Shown in pieces: positions 36,383-45,348 of a DNA stretch of 64,000 nt (the stretch's first letter is position 1; every line of letters starts with the position of its first letter). The DNA is from Oscillospiraceae bacterium (GTDB taxonomy: Bacteria > Bacillota > Clostridia > Oscillospirales > Ruminococcaceae). The DNA lies in assembly GCA_004557855.1 (NCBI GenBank), contig SFFJ01000001.1, positions 1 through 64,000 of the forward strand. The letters run 5' to 3'. Under the pieces are notes generated by a model. That model saw only the letters and a program-made list of their open reading frames with translations. It did no database searches and was not told the origin of the DNA. The position numbers and the translations under genes were made by a program.

Positions 36383-38007
36383 CGCCGTACCACCTCCCGC
36401 AAAATAAGGGCTTCATAGGGCGCCAGACGGGCAGGGGCGGTTTCTCTGCCGTAATTGGAGCATACGACCTCCCCTGAAGCCGGGTTCTTCCTCTCTCCTT
36501 CCGCCAGACTGATCACAATCGTCAGCGCCTCTCCGTCGCAGGCGCGCCGGTAGGCATAGACGTCGTTTTTACGGTACAGCTCGGTAAAATCCCCCTCCTG
36601 CAATACCCTGCTGCCATTCCTGAAGGCAATCAGCTTTCGGTAGTAGGACAATACCGAACCGGGGTCATCCTCCTGCCGCTTCACATTGATGCGGGGGTAG
36701 TTACCGTTCACCGAAAGCCACGGCGTCCCGGCGGAAAACCCGCCGTTTATGCTGTCATCCCACTGCATGGGGGTGCGGGCATTATCCCGGCTCTTTGTCT
36801 TTATCATCCGCCAGCGCAGGCCGTACGGCAGGTGCAGGCGCTTGCCCATATTCCATATGTTGATCGACTCTACATCCCGCACCTTTTCCATATCGGGAAA
36901 GTCAAAATTGGTCATGCCGATCTCCTCCCCCTCATACAGGAACGGCGTCCCCCGCAGCGTCAGCAGCAGCGTCGCCAGCGCCTTGGCGCTTTGGTCGTGG
37001 TATTCGGCATCATTGCCGTAGCGGGAAACCGACCGGGGCTGATCGTGGTTTTCGAAGTAGACGGTATTCCACGGCAGCGCATTCTGCCACTTGGTCAGGC
37101 AGGCAAAAAAGCGGTCGGGCTTAAACTTCCGCAAAAACCACTTGATCTTAAAGCAATCGGTCTCCATGTGCTCAAAGGAAAATACGGTACAAAGCTCCTC
37201 CCGCTGCGGGTTCACCAGGTCATCCGCCATTTTGGGGGTAACAAATACCGTTTCTCCCACCGTAAAGGCATCATAACGGGACAGCACATCCCGGTTCAGG
37301 CGATGCAGCACCCGGTGGCATCCCGGGGTGGAAAGATAATATTCACAGCCGGTAAGGGCAGGGCGCCACCTGCCGTTTTTTATGGCCTCCTTGTAGATGA
37401 TATTGATAACGTCACAGCGGAACCCGGCCACGCCGCGGTCCAGCCAAAAGCGCATCACATCCTCAATAGCCGCTATCACCTTTTCGTTGTGATAGTTGAG
37501 GTCGGGCTGCTCCTTGGCAAACAGGTGGAGATAATACTCCCCTCTCACATCGTCATATTCCCAGCAGTCCTCCCCGAAGAAGCTGCCCCAGTTGGTCGGC
37601 TTTTTGCCCTTTTCCCCTTTTCGCCAAATGTAAAAATCGGTATAAGGCTCCTCCCGGCGGCGGCTCTTTTGGAACCACTCATGCCGGTCGCTGGTGTGGT
37701 TGATGACCAAGTCCATGATAATGCGGATATCCCGCTTTTTCGCTTCGGCGATGAGCCGATCCATATCCGCCAGCGTACCGTAGTTCGGGTGGATCTCACA
37801 GTAATCGCTGATATCATAGCCGTTATCCTTATTGGGGGATGGATACACCGGCGAAAGCCACAGCGCCCCTACCCCCAGTCTTTGCAGGTAGTCCAGCCTG
37901 GAGATGATCCCGGGCAGGTCGCCGATGCCGTCGCCGTTTGAGTCGCAAAAGCTCATGGGGTAGATTTGATAAATGATCTTCCGTTTCCACCACGGGGTAT
38001 CAGTCAT
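36379..38007 (-). CDS. GH13 oligo-1,6-glucosidase / alpha-glucosidase
   Basis: 542 aa from the ATG at 38007 (GGGAGGAG 7 nt upstream). GH13 motifs in order: YQIYPMSFCDSNGDGIGDL near 15, DLVINHTSDRHEWF near 100, GVAGFRCDVI with nucleophile Asp near 200, TVGETVFV with acid/base Glu near 255 and YFENHDQPR near 320. This is the cytosolic GH13 group that includes oligo-1,6-glucosidase, sucrose isomerase-like and trehalose-6-phosphate hydrolases. The start lies 8 nt inside the preceding GH1 gene. Confidence 0.88.
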   Translation of the reverse strand: MTDTPWWKRKIIYQIYPMSFCDSNGDGIGDLPGIISRLDYLQRLGVGALWLSPVYPSPNKDNGYDISDYCEIHPNYGTLADMDRLIAEAKKRDIRIIMDLVINHTSDRHEWFQKSRRREEPYTDFYIWRKGEKGKKPTNWGSFFGEDCWEYDDVRGEYYLHLFAKEQPDLNYHNEKVIAAIEDVMRFWLDRGVAGFRCDVINIIYKEAIKNGRWRPALTGCEYYLSTPGCHRVLHRLNRDVLSRYDAFTVGETVFVTPKMADDLVNPQREELCTVFSFEHMETDCFKIKWFLRKFKPDRFFACLTKWQNALPWNTVYFENHDQPRSVSRYGNDAEYHDQSAKALATLLLTLRGTPFLYEGEEIGMTNFDFPDMEKVRDVESINIWNMGKRLHLPYGLRWRMIKTKSRDNARTPMQWDDSINGGFSAGTPWLSVNGNYPRINVKRQEDDPGSVLSYYRKLIAFRNGSRVLQEGDFTELYRKNDVYAYRRACDGEALTIVISLAEGERKNPASGEVVCSNYGRETAPARLAPYEALILREVVRR

Positions 38008-39253
38008 GGGGATACTCCTCCCTTTCGGCCTCGGCCGCCATCTCCTCGGTAATGCCGTGCCGGGCAATCATCTCGGCATAGAATTTACCGCTTTCTTTTA
38101 TCGTGCGCTTATGCGTTTCGGTATCAAAATGCACCAGACCGAACCGGGCGGTAAAGCCCTCCAGCCACTCAAAGTTATCCACAAAGCACCAGTGATAATA
38201 GCGGGTCACCGGCAGGCCGCTTTCGGCCAGCGCCTTCAGGTGCTCATATAAATACCGCCGGCGGAAGGCATCATGGTTATCGGCCGTCCCGTTTTCGGTG
38301 ATGTAAATAGGCAGCGCCGGCAGCAGGTCATGCAGCTTGCGGCAGCACTCCACAATCCCCGCAGGATAGATCTCCCACCCCAAATCATTCACCGGAACAT
38401 CCGGCAGGGTGCCGTCCCCCAGCCCGGAGGTCGCGGTTCTGGCATAGTAATTCAACCCGAGGAAATCGGCATAGGGGCCGTCCTTCCCCAGCATATAGGT
38501 CTTGTTTATCTTGGTTTGGAAATTATACTCCGAGATACGGCAGGCCAGCCGGTGCCACAGGTTTTTTGCATGGTACGGCACAAACGCCCGCATATGGATG
38601 GCAAGCCCGACCTTCGGTTCGGCATAGCCCAGCTCCTTATGGATGGCATGGATGAGACGGTAGGCGCGGCGATGGCACTCTCCCATTACCTTCATCACCC
38701 GCAGTGCATGGGGCATACTGAATTCACCGGGCGGGAACCCGGCGCCCAGATAGCCGCAGACGGCATACACATTCGGCTCATTGATGGTCACATATTCGTC
38801 CACCAGGTCGCCCAGCTGCCGCACCGCATAGTCCACCATGGCAAGGTACTGCTCCACGGCGTTTTTGCCCAAAAAGCCACCCTGCCGTTCAAACCACATG
38901 GGGTTGGAGAAGTGATGCAGCGTCAGCAGCACATGGATGCCGTTTTGGTGCAGCAGCTCGATCTCCTGCCGCACCTTTCCGATCTCCTCCGAGGAGAATT
39001 CTCCCTCTTTGGGCTCCAGTCTTGCCCATTCCAGCCCAAAGCGGTAGTGCCGGATGCCCATTTCGGCCATCAAGCGGGTATCCTCCTCCATGTGGCCCCG
39101 GTGGTCGGTAGCTACCGCCGGGTCGCTCCCGTCCTTGATGCGACCCTTTTGGTACCAGTCATACCAGTTGCAGTCCCCGCAGCCGCCGTCTATCTGGGTG
39201 GCGGCAGTAGCGGCGCCCAGCGCAAAATCCTTCGGAAAGCGTACAGCACTCAT
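38000..39253 (-). CDS. GH1 beta-glucosidase-family glycoside hydrolase
   Basis: 417 aa from the ATG at 39253 (GGAGGAG upstream). N terminus RFPKDFALGAATAATQIDGG is typical of GH1. Acid/base Glu is in YVTINEPNVY near 165 and nucleophile Glu in IYITENGTADN near 325. HHFSNPMWFERQGGFL is also conserved. It is the first gene of the operon. At 417 aa it is somewhat shorter than classical GH1 enzymes of about 450 aa. Whether it prefers glucosides, galactosides or phospho-glycosides cannot be read from sequence here. Confidence 0.9.
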   Translation of the reverse strand: MSAVRFPKDFALGAATAATQIDGGCGDCNWYDWYQKGRIKDGSDPAVATDHRGHMEEDTRLMAEMGIRHYRFGLEWARLEPKEGEFSSEEIGKVRQEIELLHQNGIHVLLTLHHFSNPMWFERQGGFLGKNAVEQYLAMVDYAVRQLGDLVDEYVTINEPNVYAVCGYLGAGFPPGEFSMPHALRVMKVMGECHRRAYRLIHAIHKELGYAEPKVGLAIHMRAFVPYHAKNLWHRLACRISEYNFQTKINKTYMLGKDGPYADFLGLNYYARTATSGLGDGTLPDVPVNDLGWEIYPAGIVECCRKLHDLLPALPIYITENGTADNHDAFRRRYLYEHLKALAESGLPVTRYYHWCFVDNFEWLEGFTARFGLVHFDTETHKRTIKESGKFYAEMIARHGITEEMAAEAEREEYPHD

Positions 39254-39477
39254 TCGGTCTCCTCCATTCTGTTTCGGGCGTGTGCCGATGAAAACATGCA
39301 AGGCGTCATTCACGGCGCTTCGCCCTCTCATAAAATTACAGCTTGATTGTAGCACACTGCCGGGCAAAATAAAAGGCGCAGAGTAACAGAGATTTTCCCG
39401 AAAAAATGTATAAATTGCCCGCTCCCCTTATTCATAAAAAGTTTTCATTTTCCGGCTGTTCTTATGGGACTTTCCGG
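39254..39477. promoter_or_regulatory. Divergent intergenic region between glycoside operon and MarR gene
   Basis: On the minus strand a TACAAT -10-like box at 39351-39346 could serve the GH1 operon; its -35 is poor. No regulator gene for the operon lies adjacent, and no other structure stands out. Confidence 0.35.
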
Positions 39478-39523
39478 TTGCATTTCCGGCACTCCTGCGC
39501 TATAATTGTTAGCATCCTAACAA
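39478..39523 (+). promoter_or_regulatory. marR-ABC promoter with overlapping operator
   Basis: -35 TTGCAT (39478-39483), 17-nt spacer, -10 TATAAT (39501-39506). It is overlapped by the palindrome TTGTTAG-CATC-CTAACAA (39506-39523), a MarR-type site covering the start of transcription. Confidence 0.75.
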
Positions 39524-39540
39524 GATAGGGGGTCAGAATA

Positions 39541-40002
39541 TTGAAGCTGATCAAGCGTTCGGTCTGCATGGAGATCAAAGGCATCAACAATCTCGTCCAT
39601 CAGGAGCTGAACAATGCAAAAGGGCGGCCGCCGCACCCCGGCACCATGATGCAAAAGCTGTTTCTCGGGTATCTGGATGCCCACCGGGACCGGGATATCT
39701 ACCAAAAGGATCTGGAGGCAACATTTCATATCCGGCGCAGCACCGCCAGCGGCATTTTGCAGATCATGGTGCGGGACGGCCTGCTGGTGCGGGAACCGGT
39801 AGAGGGCGACGCCCGGTTAAAACGCCTTGTGCTGACCCCCATTGCGCAGGAACAGCTTTCCCAGATGCAGCAGGACCTGCTGCGGGTGGAAAATAAGGCG
39901 ACCGCCGCCCTGACAAAACAGGAGCTGGAAACACTGTTCACCCTGCTGGATAAGGTACGGGGCAGCCTGGCCCCGGGTAAGGAGGAACCATTCATTGATT
40001 AA
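39541..40002 (+). CDS. MarR-family transcriptional regulator
   Basis: 153 aa from a TTG preceded by GGGGG. The winged helix region is about 55-110: DRDIYQKDLEATFHIRRSTAS as helix-turn-helix, then ILQIMVRDGLLVREP and the wing with DARLKRLVLTP. Its last codons overlap the start of the first ABC gene. It probably represses its own operon through the palindrome at 39506-39523 and is released by an exported compound or a toxic ligand. Confidence 0.88.
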   Translation: MKLIKRSVCMEIKGINNLVHQELNNAKGRPPHPGTMMQKLFLGYLDAHRDRDIYQKDLEATFHIRRSTASGILQIMVRDGLLVREPVEGDARLKRLVLTPIAQEQLSQMQQDLLRVENKATAALTKQELETLFTLLDKVRGSLAPGKEEPFID

Positions 40003-41725
40003 ACGACTATCCCAATGTGTACGGGAATATAAAAAAGACGCCCTGCTTTCCCCGCTGTATGTGCTGGTGGAATCCTTTTTGGACGTCGCTATTCCCTTTG
40101 TTATGGCCGATCTCATCGATAAAGGCATCGAGGCCGGCAATATGCCCATGATCCTGCGGTACGGCGCATTGCTGGTGGGCTTTGCGCTGGTGGCGCTGGC
40201 CTTCGGTGCATTGGCGGGACGCAGCTGCGCCCGGGCCACGGCGGGCTTTGCCCGCAACCTGCGCCATGATATGTTCCACCATTTGCAGGTCTATTCCTTT
40301 TCCAATATCGATAAATTCAGCAGCGCCGGGCTGGTGACCCGCCTGACCACCGATGTCAGCAATGTGCAGAACGCCTTTATGATGATCGTTCGTACCCTCA
40401 TCCGGTGTCCCGCCATGCTCATCTTCGCCATGGTCATGTCCTTCCGCATCAATCACGATATCTCCCTTGTGTTCCTTGCGGTCATTCCCGTCCTCGGCAT
40501 CGGTCTTTATCTTATCATCCGCCGTGTCTACCCGGTATTCGAGCGTGTCTTTAAGACCTACGACCGTCTAAACGGTGTGGTGCAGGAAAACCTCTCCGGC
40601 ATCCGTGTGGTCAAAAACTTCGTCCGGGAGGATCACGAGATCCAAAAATTTGATGCCATCTCCGGCACCATCTATAAGGATTTCTCCCTTGCCGAGCGCA
40701 TTCTTGCCCTCAATTCCCCGCTGATGCAGGGCTGCGTTTATGTCTGTATGATCCTGGTTTCGTGGCTGGGCGCCAAGCAGATCGTCATCGGCACTATGTC
40801 CACCGGCAACCTGATGAGCTTTTTCACCTATATCATGCAGATCCTTACCAGCCTGATGATGCTTTCGATGGTCTTTGTCATGATCACCATGTCCCGTGCC
40901 TCCGCCGAGCGCATCGTGGAGGTGCTGGAGGAGAAAAGCGACATCACCAACTGCGAAAACCCCGTTTACGAGGTCAAGGATGGCAGCGTCTGCTTTACCG
41001 ATGTCTGCTTCAGCTATGCCAAGCGCCCCGATAAAACCGTCCTCAATGATATCGACCTTGTCATCCCCTCCGGGCAGACGGTCGGCATCATCGGCGGCAC
41101 CGGCTCCTCCAAGAGCAGTCTGGTGCAGCTCATCCCCCGGCTGTATGATGTGACCGGCGGCAGCGTGACGGTGGGTGGCGTGGACGTCCGTAACTACGAT
41201 CTGCAAACCCTGCGGCACAGCGTCGCCATGGTATTGCAGAAAAACACCCTCTTCAGCGGCACCATCAAGGAAAACCTGCGCTGGGGTAACCCCGACGCCA
41301 CCGATGAGGAACTGGTACACGCCTGCCGGCTGGCACAGGCCGATGACTTCATCCGTTCCTTCCCCGATGGCTACGATACCAAAATCGAGCAGGGCGGCAC
41401 CAATGTTTCCGGCGGGCAGAAGCAGCGTCTGTGCATCGCCCGCGCCATCCTGCGCAAGCCGAAGATCCTCATTTTGGATGACAGCACCAGCGCCGTCGAT
41501 ACCAAAACCGATGCTCTCATCCGCCGGGCCTTCCGGGAGGAGATCCCCGATACCACCAAGATCATCATTGCCCAGCGCATCAGCTCGGTCATGGATGCCG
41601 ATCAGATCATCGTCATGGATAACGGCCTCATTAACGGCTGCGGCACCCACGAGGAGCTGCTGGCCTCCAATGAAATTTACCGTGAAGTATTTGAATCACA
41701 GCAGAAAGGGGGGCTGGAGGAATGA
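39995..41725 (+). CDS. ABC multidrug-type exporter, first half-transporter
   Basis: 576 aa from a TTG overlapping the marR stop, with AAGGAGG upstream. Six-helix export domain about 15-310. ATPase domain: Walker A GGTGSSKSS near 365, Q-loop VLQKNTL, signature VSGGQKQR, Walker B ILILDDSTSAVDT. The Asp replacing the catalytic Glu after Walker B (LDDS) is usual for one member of such heterodimers and marks a degenerate ATP site. It pairs with the next gene as in BmrCD/TM287-288-type exporters. Confidence 0.9.
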   Translation: MIKRLSQCVREYKKDALLSPLYVLVESFLDVAIPFVMADLIDKGIEAGNMPMILRYGALLVGFALVALAFGALAGRSCARATAGFARNLRHDMFHHLQVYSFSNIDKFSSAGLVTRLTTDVSNVQNAFMMIVRTLIRCPAMLIFAMVMSFRINHDISLVFLAVIPVLGIGLYLIIRRVYPVFERVFKTYDRLNGVVQENLSGIRVVKNFVREDHEIQKFDAISGTIYKDFSLAERILALNSPLMQGCVYVCMILVSWLGAKQIVIGTMSTGNLMSFFTYIMQILTSLMMLSMVFVMITMSRASAERIVEVLEEKSDITNCENPVYEVKDGSVCFTDVCFSYAKRPDKTVLNDIDLVIPSGQTVGIIGGTGSSKSSLVQLIPRLYDVTGGSVTVGGVDVRNYDLQTLRHSVAMVLQKNTLFSGTIKENLRWGNPDATDEELVHACRLAQADDFIRSFPDGYDTKIEQGGTNVSGGQKQRLCIARAILRKPKILILDDSTSAVDTKTDALIRRAFREEIPDTTKIIIAQRISSVMDADQIIVMDNGLINGCGTHEELLASNEIYREVFESQQKGGLEE

Positions 41726-43641
41726 GCGGACCCAGAAGAGGCTTTACCGGCGGCAAAAAGGCCAAAGACGCCAAAGGAACCATGAAGCGACTCCTCGGCT
41801 ATATCGCCCGCGGCAACCAGCTGCGGCTGGCGGTCGTATTCATCCTGCTGCTTGTCAGCACCGTTGCCAGCGTGGCATCCTCCCTGTTCCTTAAATCGCT
41901 GATCGATGACTACATCGCTCCTCTCATCGGGCAGGCCGCCCCCAATTTCGCCCCGTTGTTCGGTGCGCTTACCGTCATGGCCTGCATCTATCTGGCCGGC
42001 ATGCTGGCCTCCTACCTGCAAACCCGCCTGATGATCCCCGTGGCGCAGGGTACTCTTAAAACCATCCGGGACGATATGTTTGCTCATATGCAAACGCTCC
42101 CCATTAAATATTTTGATACCCACACCCACGGCAACGTGATGAGCTACTACACCAATGATACCGATACCCTGCGGCAGATGATCGGCCAGAGTCTGCCCAA
42201 TGCCGTCAGCTCCCTGATCAGCATCACTGCGGTATTTATCGCCATGTTGAGCACCAGCGTCTGGCTCACGCTGCTGATGTTCGTCTTTTTGGGGCTGATG
42301 ATGGTCGTCGTGAAAAAGGTCGGCGGCGGCAGCGCCAAATATTTCGTCAAGCAGCAGCAATCCCTCGGCCGGGTCAATGGCTTTATCGAGGAAATGATCG
42401 GCGGGCAGAAGGTCGTCAAGGTATTCTGCCACGAGCAGCAGAACCAGCAGGACTTTGACGCCATCAATGATGAATTCTGCCTCAACGCCACCAAGGCCAA
42501 CACCTACGCCAATATCATGATGCCCATCATGGGCAACCTCGGCCACCTGCAATATGTACTGGTCGCCATTGTCGGCGGGCTTTTGGCCATCGCCTCGGTC
42601 CCCAATCTCACCATCGTCGGCATCGGCGTGATAACGCTGGGCGGTATCGCTTCCTTTTTGCAGCTTTCCCGCAGCTTCACCATGCCCATCAGCCAGGTCT
42701 CCCAGCAGATCAACTCGGTCGTCATGGCGCTGGCCGGTGCCGAACGCATCTTTGAATTGATGGATGAACCGAGCGAGGAGGATCACGGCGTGGTCACCCT
42801 GGTGAACGCCGAGGAGGTAAACGGCGCCCTGGTCGAAGCCGACCACCGTACCGGCATCTGGGCATGGAAAAAGCCCCTGCCGGAGGGCGGCTATGAGCTG
42901 ATCCGTCAGCACGGTGACGTCCGCATGAAGGATGTGGACTTCGCCTATGTGGAGGGAAAGCCCGTCCTGCATGATATCACCCTCTACGCCGAACCGGGGC
43001 AGAAGGTCGCCTTTGTCGGGGCCACCGGCGCCGGCAAGACCACCATCACCAATCTCATCAACCGCTTTTATGATATCGCCGACGGCAAGATCCGCTATGA
43101 CGGCATCAATATCAATAAAATCAAAAAGAGTGACCTGCGCCGCAGCCTTGGCGTGGTGCTTCAGGATGTCAATCTCTTTACCGGCACCGTCATGGATAAC
43201 ATCCGCTACGGGCGGCTGGATGCCACCGATGAGGAATGCATCGAGGCCGCGCGGCTTGCCAACGCCCATGACTTCATCTCCCGCCTGCCGGATGGCTATC
43301 AGACCGTCCTCTCCGGGGATGGCGGCAGCCTTTCGCAGGGGCAGCGGCAGCTTCTCTCCATCGCGCGGGCTGCGGTCGCCGATCCCCCGGTGATGATCCT
43401 GGACGAAGCGACCTCCAGCATCGATACCCGCACCGAGGCCATCGTGCAGCGCGGCATGGACCGCCTGATGCATGGCAGAACGGTATTTGTCATCGCTCAC
43501 CGGCTCTCCACCGTACAGAACGCCGACGTCATCATGGTACTGGAGCACGGGCACATTATCGAGCGCGGTACCCACGAGATGCTGATTGCCGAAAAGGGAA
43601 AATACTATCAGTTGTATACCGGCGCCTTCGAGTTGGAATAA
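41722..43641 (+). CDS. ABC multidrug-type exporter, second half-transporter
   Basis: 639 aa; start overlaps the partner stop (ATGA). Export domain about 35-350, an extended linker with TGIWAWKKPLPEGG near 380, then ATPase: Walker A GATGAGKTT near 435, Q-loop VLQDVNL, signature LSQGQRQ (Gln at the third position) and Walker B VMILDEATSSIDT with the catalytic Glu. MarR-controlled pairs like this usually export drugs or lipids. Confidence 0.9.
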   Translation: MSGPRRGFTGGKKAKDAKGTMKRLLGYIARGNQLRLAVVFILLLVSTVASVASSLFLKSLIDDYIAPLIGQAAPNFAPLFGALTVMACIYLAGMLASYLQTRLMIPVAQGTLKTIRDDMFAHMQTLPIKYFDTHTHGNVMSYYTNDTDTLRQMIGQSLPNAVSSLISITAVFIAMLSTSVWLTLLMFVFLGLMMVVVKKVGGGSAKYFVKQQQSLGRVNGFIEEMIGGQKVVKVFCHEQQNQQDFDAINDEFCLNATKANTYANIMMPIMGNLGHLQYVLVAIVGGLLAIASVPNLTIVGIGVITLGGIASFLQLSRSFTMPISQVSQQINSVVMALAGAERIFELMDEPSEEDHGVVTLVNAEEVNGALVEADHRTGIWAWKKPLPEGGYELIRQHGDVRMKDVDFAYVEGKPVLHDITLYAEPGQKVAFVGATGAGKTTITNLINRFYDIADGKIRYDGININKIKKSDLRRSLGVVLQDVNLFTGTVMDNIRYGRLDATDEECIEAARLANAHDFISRLPDGYQTVLSGDGGSLSQGQRQLLSIARAAVADPPVMILDEATSSIDTRTEAIVQRGMDRLMHGRTVFVIAHRLSTVQNADVIMVLEHGHIIERGTHEMLIAEKGKYYQLYTGAFELE

Positions 43642-43702
43642 CAACGAAAGCGGAAATTTCGGGCAGAGGCAAAACTTTGCCCGATTTTTTTGCAAAAAAC
43701 TC

Positions 43703-43731
43703 TTTACAAACCCGGCGGGATATGCTATTAT
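43703..43731 (+). promoter_or_regulatory. Promoter of tRNA-Ala
   Basis: -35 TTTACA, 17-nt spacer, -10 TATTAT, 25 nt before the mature tRNA 5' end. Confidence 0.8.
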
Positions 43732-43755
43732 AGTCAAGCAGTCCAAAAACCGCTT

Positions 43756-43831
43756 GGGGGCGTAGCTCACTTGGGAGAGCGCTTGACTGGCAGTCAAGAG
43801 GTAGAGAGTTCGATCCTCTTCGTCTCCACCA
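43756..43831 (+). tRNA. tRNA-Ala (anticodon GGC)
   Basis: 76 nt with encoded CCA. Acceptor GGGGGCG pairs with CGTCTCC including the alanine identity pair G3:U70. Anticodon stem CTTGA/TCAAG with loop CTGGCAG gives GGC. T-loop TTCGATC is canonical. Confidence 0.96.
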
Positions 43832-43836
43832 AAAGA

Positions 43837-43869
43837 GATCCGCAGGAACACAGTTTCTGCGGTCTTTTT
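43837..43869 (+). terminator. Terminator after tRNA-Ala
   Basis: CCGCAGGAA pairs with TTTCTGCGG followed by TCTTTTTG; 50 nt upstream of brnQ. Confidence 0.8.
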
Positions 43870-43919
43870 GTATAAACAATTACAGCAAATTGTCCCGGTA
43901 TGTGTAAGGAGTGTGTACC

Positions 43920-45284
43920 ATGAAAAAGAAACTGACTGTAAAAGAGTACGTGTATGTTGCCAGTATGCTGTTCGGCTTATTCTTCGGCGCCGGCAACCTG
44001 ATTTTCCCCACCGCAGTCGGTCAGCTGGCCGGCCGCAATATGTGGAGTGCCATTCTTGGTCTGCTCATTACCGGCGTGGGATTGCCGCTTTTGGGCGTTG
44101 CGGCGCTGGGGCTTTCCCGCAGTGACGGCCTGTTTGCGCTCAGCAGCAAGGTGAACCGCCCCTATGCCTATTTCTTCACCTGCGCGCTGTATCTCACTAT
44201 CGGGCCATTCTTCGCCATTCCCCGCTGCGCCACCGTTTCCTTTACCGTCGGTCTGGAACAGATCCTTCCCCAGAACGGCAATATGAAGCTGTATCTCCTG
44301 CTGTTCACGCTGGCGTTCTTTATTGCGGCGCTGCTGTTTTCTCTGCGCCCCGGCAAGATCCTCACATGGGTCGGCAAGATCCTCAATCCCTTCTTCCTGC
44401 TGTTCCTCGGCATCCTTGTCGTGGTAACGCTGGTCTCCCCCGCCGCCGTTCCCGTTTCCAGTGTGGAGCCCATGGGCGGCTACATCCAACAGCCCTTCCT
44501 CACCGGCTTTTTGGAAGGCTACAACACCATGGACGCCCTTGCAAGCCTTGCCTTCGGCATCATCGTGGTGCAGGTCATCCGGGAACTGGGCGTTGATGAG
44601 CCCGGCGCCGTAGCACGCAATACCGCCAAGGCCGGTATCTTCAGCTGCCTGTTCATGGGGCTTATCTATGTTGCCGTCACCGCCATGAGCGCCAAGAGCC
44701 GCGGCGTGCTGCCCGCAGCCGAAAACGGCGGTGTAGCGCTGGCGCAGATCTCTCAAACCTTCCTCGGCCGGATCGGTCTGCTGATCCTCGCCGTCACCGT
44801 AACGCTTGCCTGCCTCAAGACCGCCGTCGGTCTTATCACCAGCTGCTCCGAGACCTTTACCGGCCTGTTCCCCAAGGGTCCCGCTTACCGGGTCTGGGCG
44901 GTCATCTTCACGCTGGTATCCCTCATTTTCGCCAATTTCGGTCTTTCCGCCATCATCGATTATGCCGTTCCGGTGCTGATGTTCCTCTACCCGCTGGCCA
45001 TCGTGCTTATCCTGCTGGCGCTGTTCGGCAAGTTCTTCTCCCACGATAAGAAGGTCTATAACTGGGTCATCAGCCTTACGCTGATCTCCGCCCTTTATGA
45101 CCTGCTGCGCACCCTGCCCGCCGCTCTGCGTGCCGCCTGCCACCTCGATGGCATCATCGAAGCGATCGGCAGCGTTCTGCCCCTTGCGGGCCTCGGTCTC
45201 GGCTGGATCTGCCCTGCCGCCGTCGGTCTTGTCATCGGTCTTGTGGCACACAGCACCGCCAAGGCCAAAAAACAGACCGCATAA
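43920..45284 (+). CDS. brnQ: Branched-chain amino acid carrier BrnQ
   Basis: 454 aa from the ATG at 43920 (AAGGAG upstream; a GTG three codons earlier is part of the leader). About 12 membrane helices, with the family N terminus YVASMLFGLFFGAGNLIFP and PRCATVSFTVGLEQ near 100. It imports leucine, isoleucine and valine with Na+ or H+. Na+ coupling would fit a cell whose V-ATPase carries Na+-type residues, though that is inference. It lies behind the tRNA-Ala terminator with no clear promoter of its own. Confidence 0.92.
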   Translation: MKKKLTVKEYVYVASMLFGLFFGAGNLIFPTAVGQLAGRNMWSAILGLLITGVGLPLLGVAALGLSRSDGLFALSSKVNRPYAYFFTCALYLTIGPFFAIPRCATVSFTVGLEQILPQNGNMKLYLLLFTLAFFIAALLFSLRPGKILTWVGKILNPFFLLFLGILVVVTLVSPAAVPVSSVEPMGGYIQQPFLTGFLEGYNTMDALASLAFGIIVVQVIRELGVDEPGAVARNTAKAGIFSCLFMGLIYVAVTAMSAKSRGVLPAAENGGVALAQISQTFLGRIGLLILAVTVTLACLKTAVGLITSCSETFTGLFPKGPAYRVWAVIFTLVSLIFANFGLSAIIDYAVPVLMFLYPLAIVLILLALFGKFFSHDKKVYNWVISLTLISALYDLLRTLPAALRAACHLDGIIEAIGSVLPLAGLGLGWICPAAVGLVIGLVAHSTAKAKKQTA

Positions 45285-45303
45285 TCGATCCGTCACAGTA
45301 AAA

Positions 45304-45338
45304 GGCCTCCGAAGTAATCAGCTCCGGAGGTCTTTTTT
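45304..45338. terminator. Bidirectional terminator between brnQ and the V-ATPase operon
   Basis: CCTCCG pairs with CGGAGG, followed by TCTTTTTT on the plus strand and CCTTTT on the minus strand; it serves both convergent units. Confidence 0.85.
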
Positions 45339-45348
45339 CATATTCATT

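Noticed and set aside
41677..43851. 724-codon minus-strand ORF opposite the second MarR-linked ABC gene
   Set aside because: It is antisense to a clear ABC transporter, has a Gly/Asp/His-rich composition typical of reverse-frame shadows, and no ribosome site.
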